From positions 581,559 through 645,558 of the forward strand of contig NZ_FOXK01000001.1 in NCBI RefSeq assembly GCF_900115695.1: 64,000 nt of DNA, written 5' to 3'. Both the position numbers and the translations under genes were made by a program. The notes below the pieces were generated by a model. The model saw only the letters and a list, made by a program, of their open reading frames with translations, did no database searches and had not been told where the DNA came from. Positions 17,154-30,950 of the stretch are shown here, in pieces. This DNA is from Ectopseudomonas toyotomiensis (GTDB taxonomy: Bacteria; Pseudomonadota; Gammaproteobacteria; Pseudomonadales; Pseudomonadaceae). Position 1 is the first letter of the stretch, and each line of letters starts with the position of its first letter.

Positions 17154-18371
17154 TCAGGTGCGGTATTCGGCGTTGATCTTGACGTACTCGTGGGACAGGT
17201 CGGTGGTCCAGATGGTCTCGCTGCAGGTACCGCGACCCAGCTCGATACGGATGGTGATTTCCTCACGGGCCATCACCGCAGCACCCTGCTCTTCGGTGTA
17301 GGTGGTCGCACGGCAACCCTTGCTGGCGATGCAGACTTCGCCGAGGAACACATCGATCTTGCTCACATCCAGTTGCGGTACGCCGGCATAGCCGACAGCA
17401 GCGAGGATGCGTCCCCAGTTCGGGTCGGAGGCGAACAGTGCGGTCTTGATCAGCGGCGAGTGGGCCACCGCGTAAGCCACGTCCAGGCACTCCTGATGGG
17501 TGCCACCAGCATTGACCTGAACAGTGACGAACTTGGTCGCACCTTCGCCGTCACGGACGATGGCCTGCGCCACCTCCATGAACACCTCGAACACGGCCTG
17601 CTTGAGCTTGGCGAACAACTCGCCGGAGGCCTCGGTGATTTCCGCCAGGGCCGCCTGGCCGGTGGCGATCAGCATGCAGCAGTCGTTGGTGGAGGTATCA
17701 CCGTCGATGGTGATGCGGTTGAACGACTTGTTCGCCGCGTCGCGCACCAGATCCTGCAGCACGCCCTGAGCGACCTTGGCGTCAGTGGCGATGTAGCCGA
17801 GCATGGTCGCCATGTTCGGCCGGATCATGCCGGCGCCCTTGGAGATGCCGGTCACGGTGATGGTCACGCCATCATGCTGGAACTGCCGGCTGGCGCCCTT
17901 GGGCAGGGTGTCGGTGGTCATGATGCCGGTGGCAGCCGCTTGCCAGTTGTCGGCCTTGAGATCATCCAGCGCGGCCTGCAACGCGGACTCGATCTTCTCC
18001 ACCGGCAGCGGCTCGCCGATCACACCGGTGGAGAACGGCAGTACGGCGCTTTCGGTTACACCGGTCAGCTCGGCCAGGCGTGCACAGGCACGGCGTGCAC
18101 GGGCCAGGCCATCGGCGCCGGTACCGGCATTGGCATTGCCGGTATTGGTCAGCAGATAACGCACTTCACCACCCAGGCGCTCGCGAGTGATCAGTACCGG
18201 CGCCGCACAGAAGGCGTTGGTGGTGGTCACCCCGGCAATACGCGAACCTTCGGCACAGCGCATCACCACCACATCCTTGCGCCCGGGACGCTTGATGCCG
18301 GCTGAGGCGATGCCCAGCTCGAAACCAGGAACCGGGTGCAGGGTAGACAGCGGGCCAAGACCAACAGCCAT
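17154..18371 (-). CDS. argJ: Bifunctional ornithine acetyltransferase/N-acetylglutamate synthase
   Basis: 405 aa. ArgJ moves the acetyl group from N-acetylornithine to glutamate in the cyclic arginine pathway and, in bifunctional forms, also uses acetyl-CoA. The precursor cleaves itself before the catalytic threonine in NMATMLGY; here that is Ala188-Thr189, splitting the protein into alpha and beta chains. The [11 protein letters not shown] and NTGNANAGTG motifs are intact. The gene lies between secA and the GST-Nudix operon on the same strand, and hairpins on both sides suggest its own transcript. Confidence 0.95.
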   Translation of the reverse strand: MAVGLGPLSTLHPVPGFELGIASAGIKRPGRKDVVVMRCAEGSRIAGVTTTNAFCAAPVLITRERLGGEVRYLLTNTGNANAGTGADGLARARRACARLAELTGVTESAVLPFSTGVIGEPLPVEKIESALQAALDDLKADNWQAAATGIMTTDTLPKGASRQFQHDGVTITVTGISKGAGMIRPNMATMLGYIATDAKVAQGVLQDLVRDAANKSFNRITIDGDTSTNDCCMLIATGQAALAEITEASGELFAKLKQAVFEVFMEVAQAIVRDGEGATKFVTVQVNAGGTHQECLDVAYAVAHSPLIKTALFASDPNWGRILAAVGYAGVPQLDVSKIDVFLGEVCIASKGCRATTYTEEQGAAVMAREEITIRIELGRGTCSETIWTTDLSHEYVKINAEYRT

Positions 18372-18424
18372 AAGGTGAGCTCCTTGTGAGACGTTGCCGA
18401 CCGCCAGGCGGTCTGAAAGATGGT

Positions 18425-18457
18425 AAAACGCCGCGAGCGGCAGAGCCGTCGCGGCGT
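18425..18457 (-). terminator. Intrinsic terminator of secA
   Basis: ACGCCGCGA (18428-18436) pairs with 18449-18457. On the minus strand it is followed by TTTT and lies 74 bases after the secA stop. Confidence 0.75.
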
Positions 18458-18530
18458 CATCGAGGGCGGCGACAGCATAGCCGAAGCCCTCTCTACTGCA
18501 AGCGCCTTTAGCGGCGCGCAGCTGCCATGA

Positions 18531-21266
18531 TCAGCCGATCTGACCGTGGCAGTGCTTGTACTTCTTGCCCGAGCCACAAGGGCACGGTTCGTTGCGGCCG
18601 ACCTTCGGCTCGGCGCGTACTGGCGCTGCAGCCACAGCGACGTCGCCCTCTTCGCCATTGCTCTCTTCAGCCGCCAGGGCCGAAGCGTCAGCGTGCTGGA
18701 ACTGCATGCGCTCGGCCATCGCTTCAGCCTCGCGACGCAGTCGGGCTTCTTCTTCGGCCGGATCTTCGCGACGTACCTGAACGTGGCTGAGCACGCGAAT
18801 GGTGTCGCGCTTGATCGACTCCAGCAGCTCCTGGAACAGGGCGAAGGACTCGCGCTTGTATTCCTGTTTCGGGTTCTTCTGCGCGTAACCGCGCAGGTGA
18901 ATACCGTGACGCAGGTGATCCATGGTCGACAGGTGGTCTTTCCACAGGTCATCCAGCACGCGCAGCAGAATCTGCTTCTCGAAGGTACGCAGGGCCTCGG
19001 CACTGGCCTGGGTTTCCTTCTCGTTGTACGCGCTCAGCAGCTCGGCCAGGATGCGCTCACGCAGGGTTTCTTCGTACAGCTTGTCGTCTTCATCCAGCCA
19101 CTGCTGGATCGGCAGCTTGATGCCGAAGTCGCTTTGCAGCGTCGACTCCAGGCCGGCGACGTCCCACTGCTCTGGCATCGACTGTGGCGGGATGTGGTTG
19201 TTGACCGCAGCGGTCAGCACTTCCTCGCGGAACTCGGCGATGGTGTCGCCAACGCTCTCGGCAGCCAGCAGGCTGTTGCGCATGTGGTAGATCACCTTGC
19301 GCTGCTCGTTGGCCACGTCGTCGAATTCGAGCAGTTGCTTGCGCATGTCAAAGTTGCGGCCCTCGACCTTACGCTGGGCCTTCTCGATGGCGTTGGTGAC
19401 CATGCGGTGCTCGATGGCCTCGCCGGGCTGCATACCAAGAGCCTTCATGAAGTTCTTCACCCGATCCGAGGCGAAGATGCGCATCAGGTTGTCTTCCAGC
19501 GACAGGTAGAAGCGGCTGGAGCCCGGGTCACCCTGACGGCCGGCACGACCGCGCAGCTGATTGTCGATACGACGCGATTCGTGGCGCTCGGAAGCGATCA
19601 CATGCAGGCCGCCGGCTTCGATCACCTGCTGGTGACGCTTCTGCCACTCGCTCTTGATCTGCGCGATCTGCTCGTCGGTCGGGTTTTCCAGCGCCGCGAC
19701 TTCCACTTCCCAGTTGCCACCGAGAAGGATGTCGGTACCACGACCGGCCATGTTGGTAGCGATGGTCAGCGCTCCCGGACGACCGGCCTGGGCGATGATC
19801 TCGGCTTCCTTGTCGTGAAACTTGGCGTTGAGCACCTTGTGCTCGATGCCTTCCTTGTCGAGCAACTGGCTGACGTACTCGGAGGTTTCGATGGTGGCGG
19901 TACCGACCAGAATCGGACGCCCCTGGGCCTGGCAATCCTTGATGTCGGCGATGATCGCCTGGTACTTCTCTTCCTGGGTCAGGTAGACCAGGTCGTTGAA
20001 GTCCTTGCGCGCAACCGGCTTGTTGGTCGGGATCACCATCACGTCCAGACCGTAGATCTGGCGGAACTCGAAAGCCTCGGTGTCGGCGGTACCGGTCATG
20101 CCGGACAGTTTGTTGTAGAGACGGAAGTAGTTCTGGAAGGTGGTCGAGGCGAGGGTCTGGCTCTCGGCCTGAATGTTCACCCCTTCCTTCGCTTCGATGG
20201 CCTGGTGCAGGCCCTCGGAGAGGCGGCGACCCGGCATGGTACGGCCGGTGTGCTCGTCGATCAGAATCACCTGACCGTTCTGCACGATGTACTCGACATT
20301 GCGATTGAACAGCTTGTGCGCACGCAGGCCGGCGTAAACGTGAGTCAGCAGACCGAGGTTGTGCGCGGAATACAGGCTCTCACCCTCGGCCAGCAGGCCT
20401 GCAGCGGTGAGCATCTCTTCGACGTACTGGTGGCCGGCCTCGTTGAGTTCGACCTGGCGCGATTTCTCGTCGACCTTGTAGTGACCTTCCTGAGTCACCA
20501 CGCCTTCCTCTTCCTCGATGTGCTGCTTGAGGCGCGGGATCAGCTTGTTGATCTCGATGTACAGCTTGGAGCTGTCCTCGGCCTGACCGGAGATGATCAG
20601 CGGGGTACGCGCTTCGTCGATGAGGATGGAGTCGACTTCGTCGATCACGGCGAAATTCAGCTCGCGCTGGAACTTGTCTTCCAGGCTGAAGGCCATGTTG
20701 TCGCGCAGGTAGTCGAAACCGAATTCGTTGTTGGTGCCGTAGGTGATGTCAGCGGCGTAAGCGGCGCGCTTCTCTTCCGGCGGCTGGAAGGGGGTGACGA
20801 TACCCACGGTCAGGCCGAGGAACTCGTACAGCGGACGCATCCAGTTGGCGTCGCGGCGGGCCAGGTATTCGTTGACCGTGACCACGTGCACGCCCTTGCC
20901 GGACAGCGCGTTGAGGTAAACCGCCAGGGTACCTACCAGGGTCTTGCCCTCACCGGTACGCATCTCGGCGATCTTGCCTTCATGCAGGGTCATGCCGCCG
21001 ATCAGCTGCACATCGAAGTGGCGCATGCCCATCACTCGCTTACCGGCCTCACGGGCCACGGCAAAGGCTTCGGGAAGCAGCTTGTCGAGGGTTTCGCCCT
21101 GAGCCAGACGGCCCTTGAACTCTTCGGTCTTGCCACGCAGTTGCTCGTCCGAGAGGGCGATCATCTGCTCTTCGAGGACGTTGACGGACTGCACCGCCTT
21201 GAGCAAGCGTTTGACTTCACGCTCATTCTTGCTTCCGAAAAGTTTTTTAAACAGAGGCGCAAACAT
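18531..21266 (-). CDS. secA: Protein translocase ATPase SecA
   Basis: 911 aa, the normal size for Pseudomonas. SecA drives preproteins through SecYEG by ATP hydrolysis. The first nucleotide-binding domain has Walker A MRTGEGKT (about 102-109) and the [19 protein letters not shown] segment. The preprotein-binding, helical scaffold and second ATPase domains follow. The C-terminus has the SecB- and zinc-binding tail, with Cys895, Cys897, Cys906 and His907 in [13 protein letters not shown]. The start at [12 protein letters not shown] fits the family; the longer upstream frame is not supported. The 238 bp upstream, to the M23 peptidase gene, presumably holds its promoter. Confidence 0.97.
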   Translation of the reverse strand: MFAPLFKKLFGSKNEREVKRLLKAVQSVNVLEEQMIALSDEQLRGKTEEFKGRLAQGETLDKLLPEAFAVAREAGKRVMGMRHFDVQLIGGMTLHEGKIAEMRTGEGKTLVGTLAVYLNALSGKGVHVVTVNEYLARRDANWMRPLYEFLGLTVGIVTPFQPPEEKRAAYAADITYGTNNEFGFDYLRDNMAFSLEDKFQRELNFAVIDEVDSILIDEARTPLIISGQAEDSSKLYIEINKLIPRLKQHIEEEEGVVTQEGHYKVDEKSRQVELNEAGHQYVEEMLTAAGLLAEGESLYSAHNLGLLTHVYAGLRAHKLFNRNVEYIVQNGQVILIDEHTGRTMPGRRLSEGLHQAIEAKEGVNIQAESQTLASTTFQNYFRLYNKLSGMTGTADTEAFEFRQIYGLDVMVIPTNKPVARKDFNDLVYLTQEEKYQAIIADIKDCQAQGRPILVGTATIETSEYVSQLLDKEGIEHKVLNAKFHDKEAEIIAQAGRPGALTIATNMAGRGTDILLGGNWEVEVAALENPTDEQIAQIKSEWQKRHQQVIEAGGLHVIASERHESRRIDNQLRGRAGRQGDPGSSRFYLSLEDNLMRIFASDRVKNFMKALGMQPGEAIEHRMVTNAIEKAQRKVEGRNFDMRKQLLEFDDVANEQRKVIYHMRNSLLAAESVGDTIAEFREEVLTAAVNNHIPPQSMPEQWDVAGLESTLQSDFGIKLPIQQWLDEDDKLYEETLRERILAELLSAYNEKETQASAEALRTFEKQILLRVLDDLWKDHLSTMDHLRHGIHLRGYAQKNPKQEYKRESFALFQELLESIKRDTIRVLSHVQVRREDPAEEEARLRREAEAMAERMQFQHADASALAAEESNGEEGDVAVAAAPVRAEPKVGRNEPCPCGSGKKYKHCHGQIG

Positions 21267-21504
21267 ATCGACAGGATCTTCCGGCGAATGGATGGAGGTC
21301 GGCGCAAATCGCGACCTGGCAGCCAGCATGGCTGCGGGCGAAGGGGGCATTCTACCCGGAAAACTCAGGGAGGAAAGTGACGTTGTCAGCCCGTTGCTGC
21401 CGTGTGATGGCGCAGGCCACGCATCCCCGGTCAGCCAGGGGCGCGGCGTGAAACTTTATATGGGGATGAATGCTGGCAATTCAAGGCCAGCCATCGCCGT
21501 TGAC

Positions 21505-22425
21505 TCACTCGACGCCGTTGGCTCGTGCGATATAGAGGGCGGGATTGACCTGTCGGCCATCCTTGCTGACTTCGAAGTGCACGTGATAACCGGTGGAGCG
21601 ACCACTGCGGCCGACCTTGGCGATGGTCTGGCCGCGCTGCACCAGATCGCCGATCTGCACGGTATTGCTCTGGTTGTGGGCATAGAGCGTGACGTAACCA
21701 TCCGTGTGACTGATTTCCACGGTATTGCCGTAACCATTCTTCCTGCCGGAAAAGGTCACCACACCCGCCGCCACCGAAACCACGTCACTGCCAGGCTTGG
21801 CCGCGAAATCGATGCCCTTGTGGACACTGGCGCGGCCGGTCAGCGGATGCACACGACGGCCGAAAGGTGACGATACATAACCTTGCAAGACTGGGCGACC
21901 GGACAGTGTTTCCGCTTCACTCAGGCGGCGCTCGCCAAGCAGTTGTTCCAGCACTTCCAACTGCTGCTCACGACTTTCCACGCGCAGTGCCAGCTCATCC
22001 AGAGCGTTCATGAAAGGCGGCGGCGCATAGGCCGAAGCCCCCAGTGGATCTTCCGCGCCGCCCTGACCGACACTGAGGGAGAAGTCGAACTCACCGGCGT
22101 CCAGTTCCGCCAGTTCGGTGAGGCGCTCACCCAGGGCATCGAGCCGGGTGAGACGCGCCTGCAGCTCGGCAACATGCACAGCGAAGGCGTCGAGCTGACG
22201 TTGCGCGTCCTGGCGCACGGCGCCGACCTGCTCGCGCTGCTGGTCGAGGGCTTCGACCAGCGAGGTGTCGACCACCGGTTCGGCGGTCAACCACTTGGCG
22301 CCCATCGCAGCACCGGCAGCAAGGCTCAGGACCAGGAGCAGGACGACCGAGAGCAGCAACCAGCGCAGGTCCAGATTGATCGTTCGCGCCGAACCGTGAC
22401 GGCTATTGAGCAAGATGATATGCAA
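21505..22425 (-). CDS. M23 family metallopeptidase, membrane anchored
   Basis: 306 aa from the chosen start. A short cytoplasmic segment, one membrane helix (RWLLLSVVLLLVLSLAAG) and a periplasmic coiled coil are followed by an M23 (LytM) domain. Zinc ligands are visible in HKGIDF (HxxxD) and in GYHVHFEV (HxH), so it should be an active peptidoglycan endopeptidase. I favour a TTG start at 22425 (LHIILLNSRHG), with AAGGGG upstream. An ATG at 22506 is possible but would overlap the start of the divergent dciA. The gene sits between cell-wall (lpxC/dcw) and secretion (secA) genes; the exact target bond is not known. Confidence 0.85.
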   Translation of the reverse strand: MHIILLNSRHGSARTINLDLRWLLLSVVLLLVLSLAAGAAMGAKWLTAEPVVDTSLVEALDQQREQVGAVRQDAQRQLDAFAVHVAELQARLTRLDALGERLTELAELDAGEFDFSLSVGQGGAEDPLGASAYAPPPFMNALDELALRVESREQQLEVLEQLLGERRLSEAETLSGRPVLQGYVSSPFGRRVHPLTGRASVHKGIDFAAKPGSDVVSVAAGVVTFSGRKNGYGNTVEISHTDGYVTLYAHNQSNTVQIGDLVQRGQTIAKVGRSGRSTGYHVHFEVSKDGRQVNPALYIARANGVE

Positions 22426-22504
22426 TGGCTTCCCCTTTTCGCAGAACACAGGCCGGTAGCACGCTCTGCTACCATGACGGCTCTGCAACTTAAGGCTTCC
22501 TGCC

Positions 22505-22960
22505 ATGACGTTTCGTCCCTTGCCGGCCCAGGCACCCGCTAAGCTGTTACGCGAAGCCAAGCCCCTGAAAGCGCTGTTCGGTCAGGCGCAACGCCTTACC
22601 CACCTGCAGCGTCTTGTCGATAGCCAGCTGCAGCCTGCTGCCCGGGAACACTGTCATGTAGCGTCCTGGCGCGACGGCTGCTTGTTATTGATCGTGACCG
22701 ATGGCCACTGGGCAACACGCCTGCGTTATCAGCAAAGAAGACTGCAACGACAACTACAGGCACTCGAAGAATTCGCGACCTTAACGAAAATCATGTTCAA
22801 GGTGCAACCTCAAGGCGGCCAGAATCGTGGAACCGGTCGCACCTTGCACTTGTCGAATAGCGCCGCACAAAGCATCCAGGCAACGGCCGAAGGTATCAGC
22901 GACCCCAGGCTACGCGCGGCACTCGAGCGCCTGGCCAGCCACACGCAGAAAGACCAATAA
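22505..22960 (+). CDS. dciA: DciA (DUF721), replicative helicase loader
   Basis: 151 aa DUF721 protein. DciA is the ancestral loader and operator of DnaB helicase at replication origins in bacteria that lack DnaC; the P. aeruginosa homologue lies at the same position before lpxC. The N-terminal KH-like DUF721 domain spans about residues 10-100 (LVDSQLQPAAREHCHVASW... LLLIVTDGHWATRLRYQQ), and the C-terminal tail is low complexity, as is typical. It is divergent from the M23 peptidase gene and convergent with lpxC, sharing the hairpin at 23064-23088. Confidence 0.88.
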   Translation: MTFRPLPAQAPAKLLREAKPLKALFGQAQRLTHLQRLVDSQLQPAAREHCHVASWRDGCLLLIVTDGHWATRLRYQQRRLQRQLQALEEFATLTKIMFKVQPQGGQNRGTGRTLHLSNSAAQSIQATAEGISDPRLRAALERLASHTQKDQ

Positions 22961-23063
22961 GCCCCCGCTCCGCTCGTCGGTAAAACTCGTTTCGAGGCAG
23001 GCGCCAGACAAATGGCGCCAGAGACCCTCACCCCAAATCCCACTCCACAGAGTGACCGGCCAT

Positions 23064-23088
23064 AAAAAAGGCCACCCGAAGGTGGCCT
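23064..23088 (-). terminator. Intrinsic terminator of lpxC
   Basis: AGGCCACC/GGTGGCCT stem (23069-23076 with 23081-23088) and a four-base loop. On the minus strand it is followed by six T residues. It ends the dcw-lpxC transcription unit and may also stop dciA. Confidence 0.9.
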
Positions 23089-23114
23089 CAAATAAAGCTG
23101 GAAAGAGAGTAGGT

Positions 23115-24044
<930 letters not shown>

Positions 24045-24077
24045 CTAGTTGCGAACTGTTTTCAACAATGGTCGGGA

Positions 24078-24086
24078 ATGATAGCA
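24078..24086 (-). promoter_or_regulatory. Possible extended -10 promoter of lpxC
   Basis: On the minus strand TGC-TATCAT (extended -10) lies about 50 bases before the lpxC ATG in the ftsZ-lpxC gap. No good -35 is seen. Confidence 0.35.
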
Positions 24087-24137
24087 GAACCGACCTTTGC
24101 TGAACACCAATCACCCATATACTCCTGATAAATTCCA

Positions 24138-25331
24138 TCAATCAGCCTGGCGACGCAGGAAAGCCGGAATATCCAGGTAATCGAGGTCGTCCTGGGTATT
24201 GAGCTTGGCTGCAGTGGCCGCACCGCCATGACTCTGGCGCTGCACGGTGGGACGCTCGTAGTCCTTGTAGTTGACCGACTGCTCGCTGCGCGGCTGCGCG
24301 GCAGGCTGCTGGGCAACCGGCTGGCTGACGGCGACCTGAACGGTGTTGTCGACCACCTTCACCGGCTTCTCCATGCGCGCGCCGAGGCCGGTAGCGACCA
24401 CGGTAACGTGCAGCTCGTCGCGCATGTCGGCGTCGATCACGGTGCCGACCTTGACGGTGGCGTGCTCGGAAGCGAACTGCTCGATGATGTTACCCACGTC
24501 GGAGTACTCACCCAGCGACAGGTCCGGACCGGCAGTGATGTTCACCAGAATGCCGCGCGCCCCCTGCAGGTTGACGTCTTCCAGCAGCGGGTTGCGGATC
24601 GCCGCTTCGGTGGCTTCGCGCGCACGGTTCGGACCGCTGGCGCAGCCGGTGCCCATCATGGCCATGCCCATTTCGCTCATCACGGTTTTCACGTCGGCGA
24701 AGTCGACGTTGATCATCCCCGGACGCTTGATGATGTCGGAGATACCGCGCACGGCGCCGGCCAGCACGTCGTCAGCCTTGGCGAAGGCGGACAGCAGGCT
24801 GGCGTCCTTGCCGAGGATGGTCAGCAGCTTTTCGTTGGGAATGGTGATCAGCGAGTCGACGCTCTCGGACAGCGCGCGGATGCCCTCGTCGGCGATGACC
24901 ATGCGCTTCTTGCCCTCGAACGGGAACGGACGGGTCACCACTGCCACGGTGAGAATGCCCAGTTCCTTGGCCACCTCAGCGATCACCGGCGCAGCGCCGG
25001 TGCCGGTACCGCCACCCATGCCGGTGGTGATGAACACCATGTCAGTGCCTTGCAGCACTTCGGCGATGCGCTCGCGATCTTCCAGCGCGGCCTGACGACC
25101 GACTTCCGGATTGGCACCGGCACCCAGGCCCTTGGTCACGCCCGGGCCGAGCTGCAGCACGGTACGTGCGCCGATGTTCTTCAGCGCCTGCGCATCGGTG
25201 TTGGCGCAGATGAACTCGACGCCCTCGATGTTGCTGACGGCCATGTGATTGACTGCGTTGCCGCCGCCACCACCGACACCGATTACTTTGATTACCGCGC
25301 TTTGCGGAATGTTATCTACTAGTTCGAACAT
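24138..25331 (-). CDS. ftsZ: Cell division protein FtsZ
   Basis: 397 aa tubulin-like GTPase that forms the Z-ring. The tubulin signature GGGTGTG is at residues 106-112, and the N-terminal GVGGGGGNAVNHM nucleotide loop and T7 loop (NVDFADVKTVM) are present. A variable glutamine-rich linker leads to the C-terminal peptide DYLDIPAFLRRQ (about 384-395), which binds FtsA and ZipA. It lies downstream of ftsA in the dcw cluster. Confidence 0.98.
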   Translation of the reverse strand: MFELVDNIPQSAVIKVIGVGGGGGNAVNHMAVSNIEGVEFICANTDAQALKNIGARTVLQLGPGVTKGLGAGANPEVGRQAALEDRERIAEVLQGTDMVFITTGMGGGTGTGAAPVIAEVAKELGILTVAVVTRPFPFEGKKRMVIADEGIRALSESVDSLITIPNEKLLTILGKDASLLSAFAKADDVLAGAVRGISDIIKRPGMINVDFADVKTVMSEMGMAMMGTGCASGPNRAREATEAAIRNPLLEDVNLQGARGILVNITAGPDLSLGEYSDVGNIIEQFASEHATVKVGTVIDADMRDELHVTVVATGLGARMEKPVKVVDNTVQVAVSQPVAQQPAAQPRSEQSVNYKDYERPTVQRQSHGGAATAAKLNTQDDLDYLDIPAFLRRQAD

Positions 25332-25373
25332 GATCCCTCTCCTTCCTTTCTAGTTGTAACGCCTACTGCAAAT

Positions 25374-26621
25374 TTAGAAATTGCCTTGCACCCAACGCTT
25401 GATGCGTTCGAGTACCGGGGTTTTGTTTTCGTCCTGGTAAAGACTGCCCACCGACATGGAAATGCCGTCGTTCTGCTTCTGCAGCCCGTACAACAGCAAA
25501 CCCACACCGGTGGAATAAATCGGGTTGCGCACCACGTCGCCCATGCCCTTGACGCTGTGCGGTACGCCCAGTCGAACCGGCATGTGGAAAATTTCTTCGG
25601 CCAGTTCGACCGCGCCTTCCATCTTCGCCGTGCCGCCGGTCATGACGATGCCGGCCGGGATCAGGTCTTCGTAACCGCTGCGGCGCAGCTCGGCCTGAAC
25701 CAGGGTGAACAGCTCGTCGTAACGCGGCTCGACCACTTCGGCCAGAGACTGGCGCGAGAGATCACGCGGCGGGCGATCACCGACGCTCGGCACCTTGATG
25801 GTTTCGCCGGCACCGGCCAGCTTGGCCAGGGCGCAGGCGTAGCGGATCTTGATTTCCTCGGCGTACTGGGTCGGCGTACGCAGGGCCATGGCGATGTCGT
25901 TGGTGACCTGGTCACCGGCAATCGGGATCACCGCGGTGTGGCGAATCGCGCCTTCGGTGAAGATGGCGATATCGGTGGTGCCACCGCCGATGTCCACCAG
26001 GCACACGCCCAGCTCCTTCTCGTCCTCGGTCAGTACCGAATAAGCGGATGCAAGCTGCTCGAGGATGATGTCGTCGACTTCCAGGCCGCAGCGGCGCACG
26101 CACTTCTCGATGTTCTGTGCGGCATTCACGGCGCAGGTGACGACGTGCACCTTGGCCTCCAGGCGCACGCCGGACATGCCCAGCGGCTCGCGCACGCCTT
26201 CCTGGTTATCGATCACGTAATCCTGGGCCAGGGTGTGCAGCACGCGCTGATCCGCGGGAATCGCCACGGCCTGCGCGGCGTCAAGCACGCGCTCGATGTC
26301 GGCCGGGCTCACTTCACGATCACGGATGGCGACGATACCGTGGCTGTTGAGGCTGCGGATGTGATTGCCGGCCACACCGACGAACGCCGAGTGAATGCGG
26401 CAGCCGGCCATTAGCTGCGCCTCTTCCACCGCGCGCTGGATCGAGGCCACGGTGGACTCGATATTGACCACCACGCCCTTCTTCAGCCCGCGCGACGGAT
26501 GGGTGCCGATACCGACGATTTCCAGCTGGCCGTCGGCCGTCACCTCGCCCACCAGCGCCACCACCTTGGAGGTGCCGATGTCCAGGCCAACGATCATCTT
26601 GCCGCTCTGCGCGCTATTCAT
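25374..26621 (-). CDS. ftsA: Cell division protein FtsA
   Basis: 415 aa actin-like ATPase that tethers FtsZ to the membrane and helps recruit later divisome proteins. It has the phosphate-1 motif (GLDIGTSKV), the SHS2/1C domain, and phosphate-2 (LVDIGGGTTDIAIF). The C-terminal amphipathic membrane-targeting helix ends in RIKRWVQGNF. It follows ftsQ after 15 bases and precedes ftsZ by 42, so these three are co-transcribed. Confidence 0.97.
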   Translation of the reverse strand: MNSAQSGKMIVGLDIGTSKVVALVGEVTADGQLEIVGIGTHPSRGLKKGVVVNIESTVASIQRAVEEAQLMAGCRIHSAFVGVAGNHIRSLNSHGIVAIRDREVSPADIERVLDAAQAVAIPADQRVLHTLAQDYVIDNQEGVREPLGMSGVRLEAKVHVVTCAVNAAQNIEKCVRRCGLEVDDIILEQLASAYSVLTEDEKELGVCLVDIGGGTTDIAIFTEGAIRHTAVIPIAGDQVTNDIAMALRTPTQYAEEIKIRYACALAKLAGAGETIKVPSVGDRPPRDLSRQSLAEVVEPRYDELFTLVQAELRRSGYEDLIPAGIVMTGGTAKMEGAVELAEEIFHMPVRLGVPHSVKGMGDVVRNPIYSTGVGLLLYGLQKQNDGISMSVGSLYQDENKTPVLERIKRWVQGNF

Positions 26622-26636
26622 TAGTCCAGCCTCTCC

Positions 26637-27503
26637 TCAATTCACTTTCTGCTCGGCCGCGGCCGGCTCCACCGGCTCACGCCAGGCCACGGCCAGGCCG
26701 TTGGCATAACGCAGGTCGATGCGCGCGATGTTCGCGCTCTGTTCTTTCAGTTCCCGCTCATAGATGGCGGCGAAACGACGCATTTTTTCCACCACGTGAT
26801 CACGTCCCAGCAGGATGTCGATGCGCTGGCCGCTGGCGTTCTCGGTAGCCGAGAGAAACCAGCTGCCGCGTTCGCGCAACTGCAGCCCGACCACGGTGAA
26901 GCCCATCGGCCGCAGCAGTTGGCTGAGCATCTGGTACTGCTGCATCACCTTCGGCTGCGCCCGCTTCGGGCCGGACAGCTGCGGCAGATGCTGGTAGTTG
27001 TCCAGCTCCTGTGGCGCGAAGGCCTGACCCTGGTTGTTGAGCAGCGCCTCGTCACCCCAACGGGCGATGGGCAGTTGTTCCTCCAGACGCACGTCGATCT
27101 GATCCGGCCAGACACGACGCACTTCGGCATGGGCGATCCAGGGCATGCGCTCGAGCTCCTCGCGCATGCCGCGCAGGTCGGCGCTGAAGAAGCTCGCCTC
27201 GATATACGGCGCGATCCGCCGCTGCACCGCCTGCTGACTGACATAAGCCAGATCACCCTGCACGCTGATGCGGGCGATCGGGCGGTCGGCGTAGGGCAGC
27301 AGACGCAACGCGCCCTCGTAGGCGCCAAAGCCCAGACCAACCAACAGCAGCGGCCAGAGCAGCCGTCCCACCCAGGAGAAATCCGCCTTGGGCATGCGCA
27401 GGCGCATCGGCTCCTTGGCCACCAGACGGCTGGCGCCACGCGGCGCGGGCTTGCCGCGTTGCGGAGCCCTCAGCGAGTCCTGATGACGCAGAGCGATGCT
27501 CAT
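26637..27503 (-). CDS. ftsQ: Cell division protein FtsQ
   Basis: 288 aa bitopic membrane protein. A basic cytoplasmic N-terminus, one helix at about 48-68 and then a periplasmic POTRA domain (about 75-145; [19 protein letters not shown]) and a beta domain. FtsQ recruits FtsL and FtsB and regulates septal synthesis. It starts three bases after the ddlB stop. Confidence 0.95.
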   Translation of the reverse strand: MSIALRHQDSLRAPQRGKPAPRGASRLVAKEPMRLRMPKADFSWVGRLLWPLLLVGLGFGAYEGALRLLPYADRPIARISVQGDLAYVSQQAVQRRIAPYIEASFFSADLRGMREELERMPWIAHAEVRRVWPDQIDVRLEEQLPIARWGDEALLNNQGQAFAPQELDNYQHLPQLSGPKRAQPKVMQQYQMLSQLLRPMGFTVVGLQLRERGSWFLSATENASGQRIDILLGRDHVVEKMRRFAAIYERELKEQSANIARIDLRYANGLAVAWREPVEPAAAEQKVN

Positions 27504-27506
27504 CGC

Positions 27507-29879
<2,373 letters not shown>

Positions 29880-29887
<8 letters not shown>

Positions 29888-30950
29888 GCATCACCTCCTG
29901 GCAGATATCGACCACCGTGCGGGTGGCATCGGGCTTGGCCAGGCGACGCGCGGTGGCGCCCATGACGTTGAGTTTTTCCAGGTGCATCAGAACCTCGGTG
30001 AGCTGCGCGGCGAGCTGGGCCGCGTCAGTGACATGTTGTGCAAGAAGGACGGCGGCGCCCTCCCTCGCCAGATATTCGGCATTGCGGCTCTGGTGATCGT
30101 CGATGGCGTGCGGCAGTGGCACCAGAAACGACGGCAGCCCCGCTGCGGCCAGCTCGCTGACGGTCAGCGCACCGGCGCGGCAAACCACCAGATCGGCCCA
30201 GCCATAAGCACGCGCCATATCCTTGATGAAAGGCGCGACCTCGGCTTCGACCGCGGCATCGCGATAACGCTCCGCAGTGATTTCGGCATGTTGCTTACCG
30301 GCCTGGTGGAACACCTGCGGACGTAGGTCGGCAGGAATTTTCTCCAGCGCGGCCGGCAGCAATTTGTTCAGCGGCTCGGCGCCCAGGCTGCCGCCCAGCA
30401 CCAGCAATTTCGGCTTGCGCCCGACCAGCGGCTCACGCGGTGTTTCCAGGAAAAGCTCTTCACGCACCGGGTTACCGGTGGTGCGGCGCTTTTCGGAAGC
30501 ACCGAAGGTGTTCGGGAAGGCTTCGCAGATGCGCGTGGCGATACGCGACAGCAGACGATTGGCGGTACCGGCCACGGCGTTCTGCTCATGAATCACCAGC
30601 GGCACGCCGGCCATACGCGCGGCCAGACCGCCGGGACCGGTGACATAACCGCCCATGCCAAGCACGCACACCGGCTGCAGCTCACGCACGATGCGACGCG
30701 CCTGCAGCAGAGAGCGCAGCAGCTGGAACGGCGCCTTGAGCAGCGACAGCTTGCCCTTGCCGCGCAGACCGCTGACGTTGATCAGGTGCAGCGGCAGGCC
30801 GGCCTGTGGCACCAGCTCGTTCTCGATGCCACGCGGCGTGCCCAGCCAGTGCACGGCATAACCACGGGCCTGGAACTCGCGTGCGCAGGCCAGCGCCGGG
30901 AATACGTGACCACCGGTGCCGCCGGCCATGATCAGCACGTTACCGCGCAT
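29880..30950 (-). CDS. murG: Lipid II synthase MurG
   Basis: 356 aa GT28 glycosyltransferase that adds GlcNAc to lipid I at the inner face of the membrane. The N-terminal glycine-rich loop [11 protein letters not shown] starts at residue 10, and the C-terminal UDP-GlcNAc pocket shows [25 protein letters not shown] and [11 protein letters not shown]. The start at 30950 is set by AGGAGG and the family N-terminus; the upstream frame overlaps ftsW by 11 bases even so. Part of the continuous dcw message. Confidence 0.97.

Noticed and set aside
18546..21380. A 944-codon open frame on the plus strand opposite secA
   Set aside because: It is the mirror of secA, an effect of high GC and codon bias. 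It has no family match and no ribosome site, and secA is certain.
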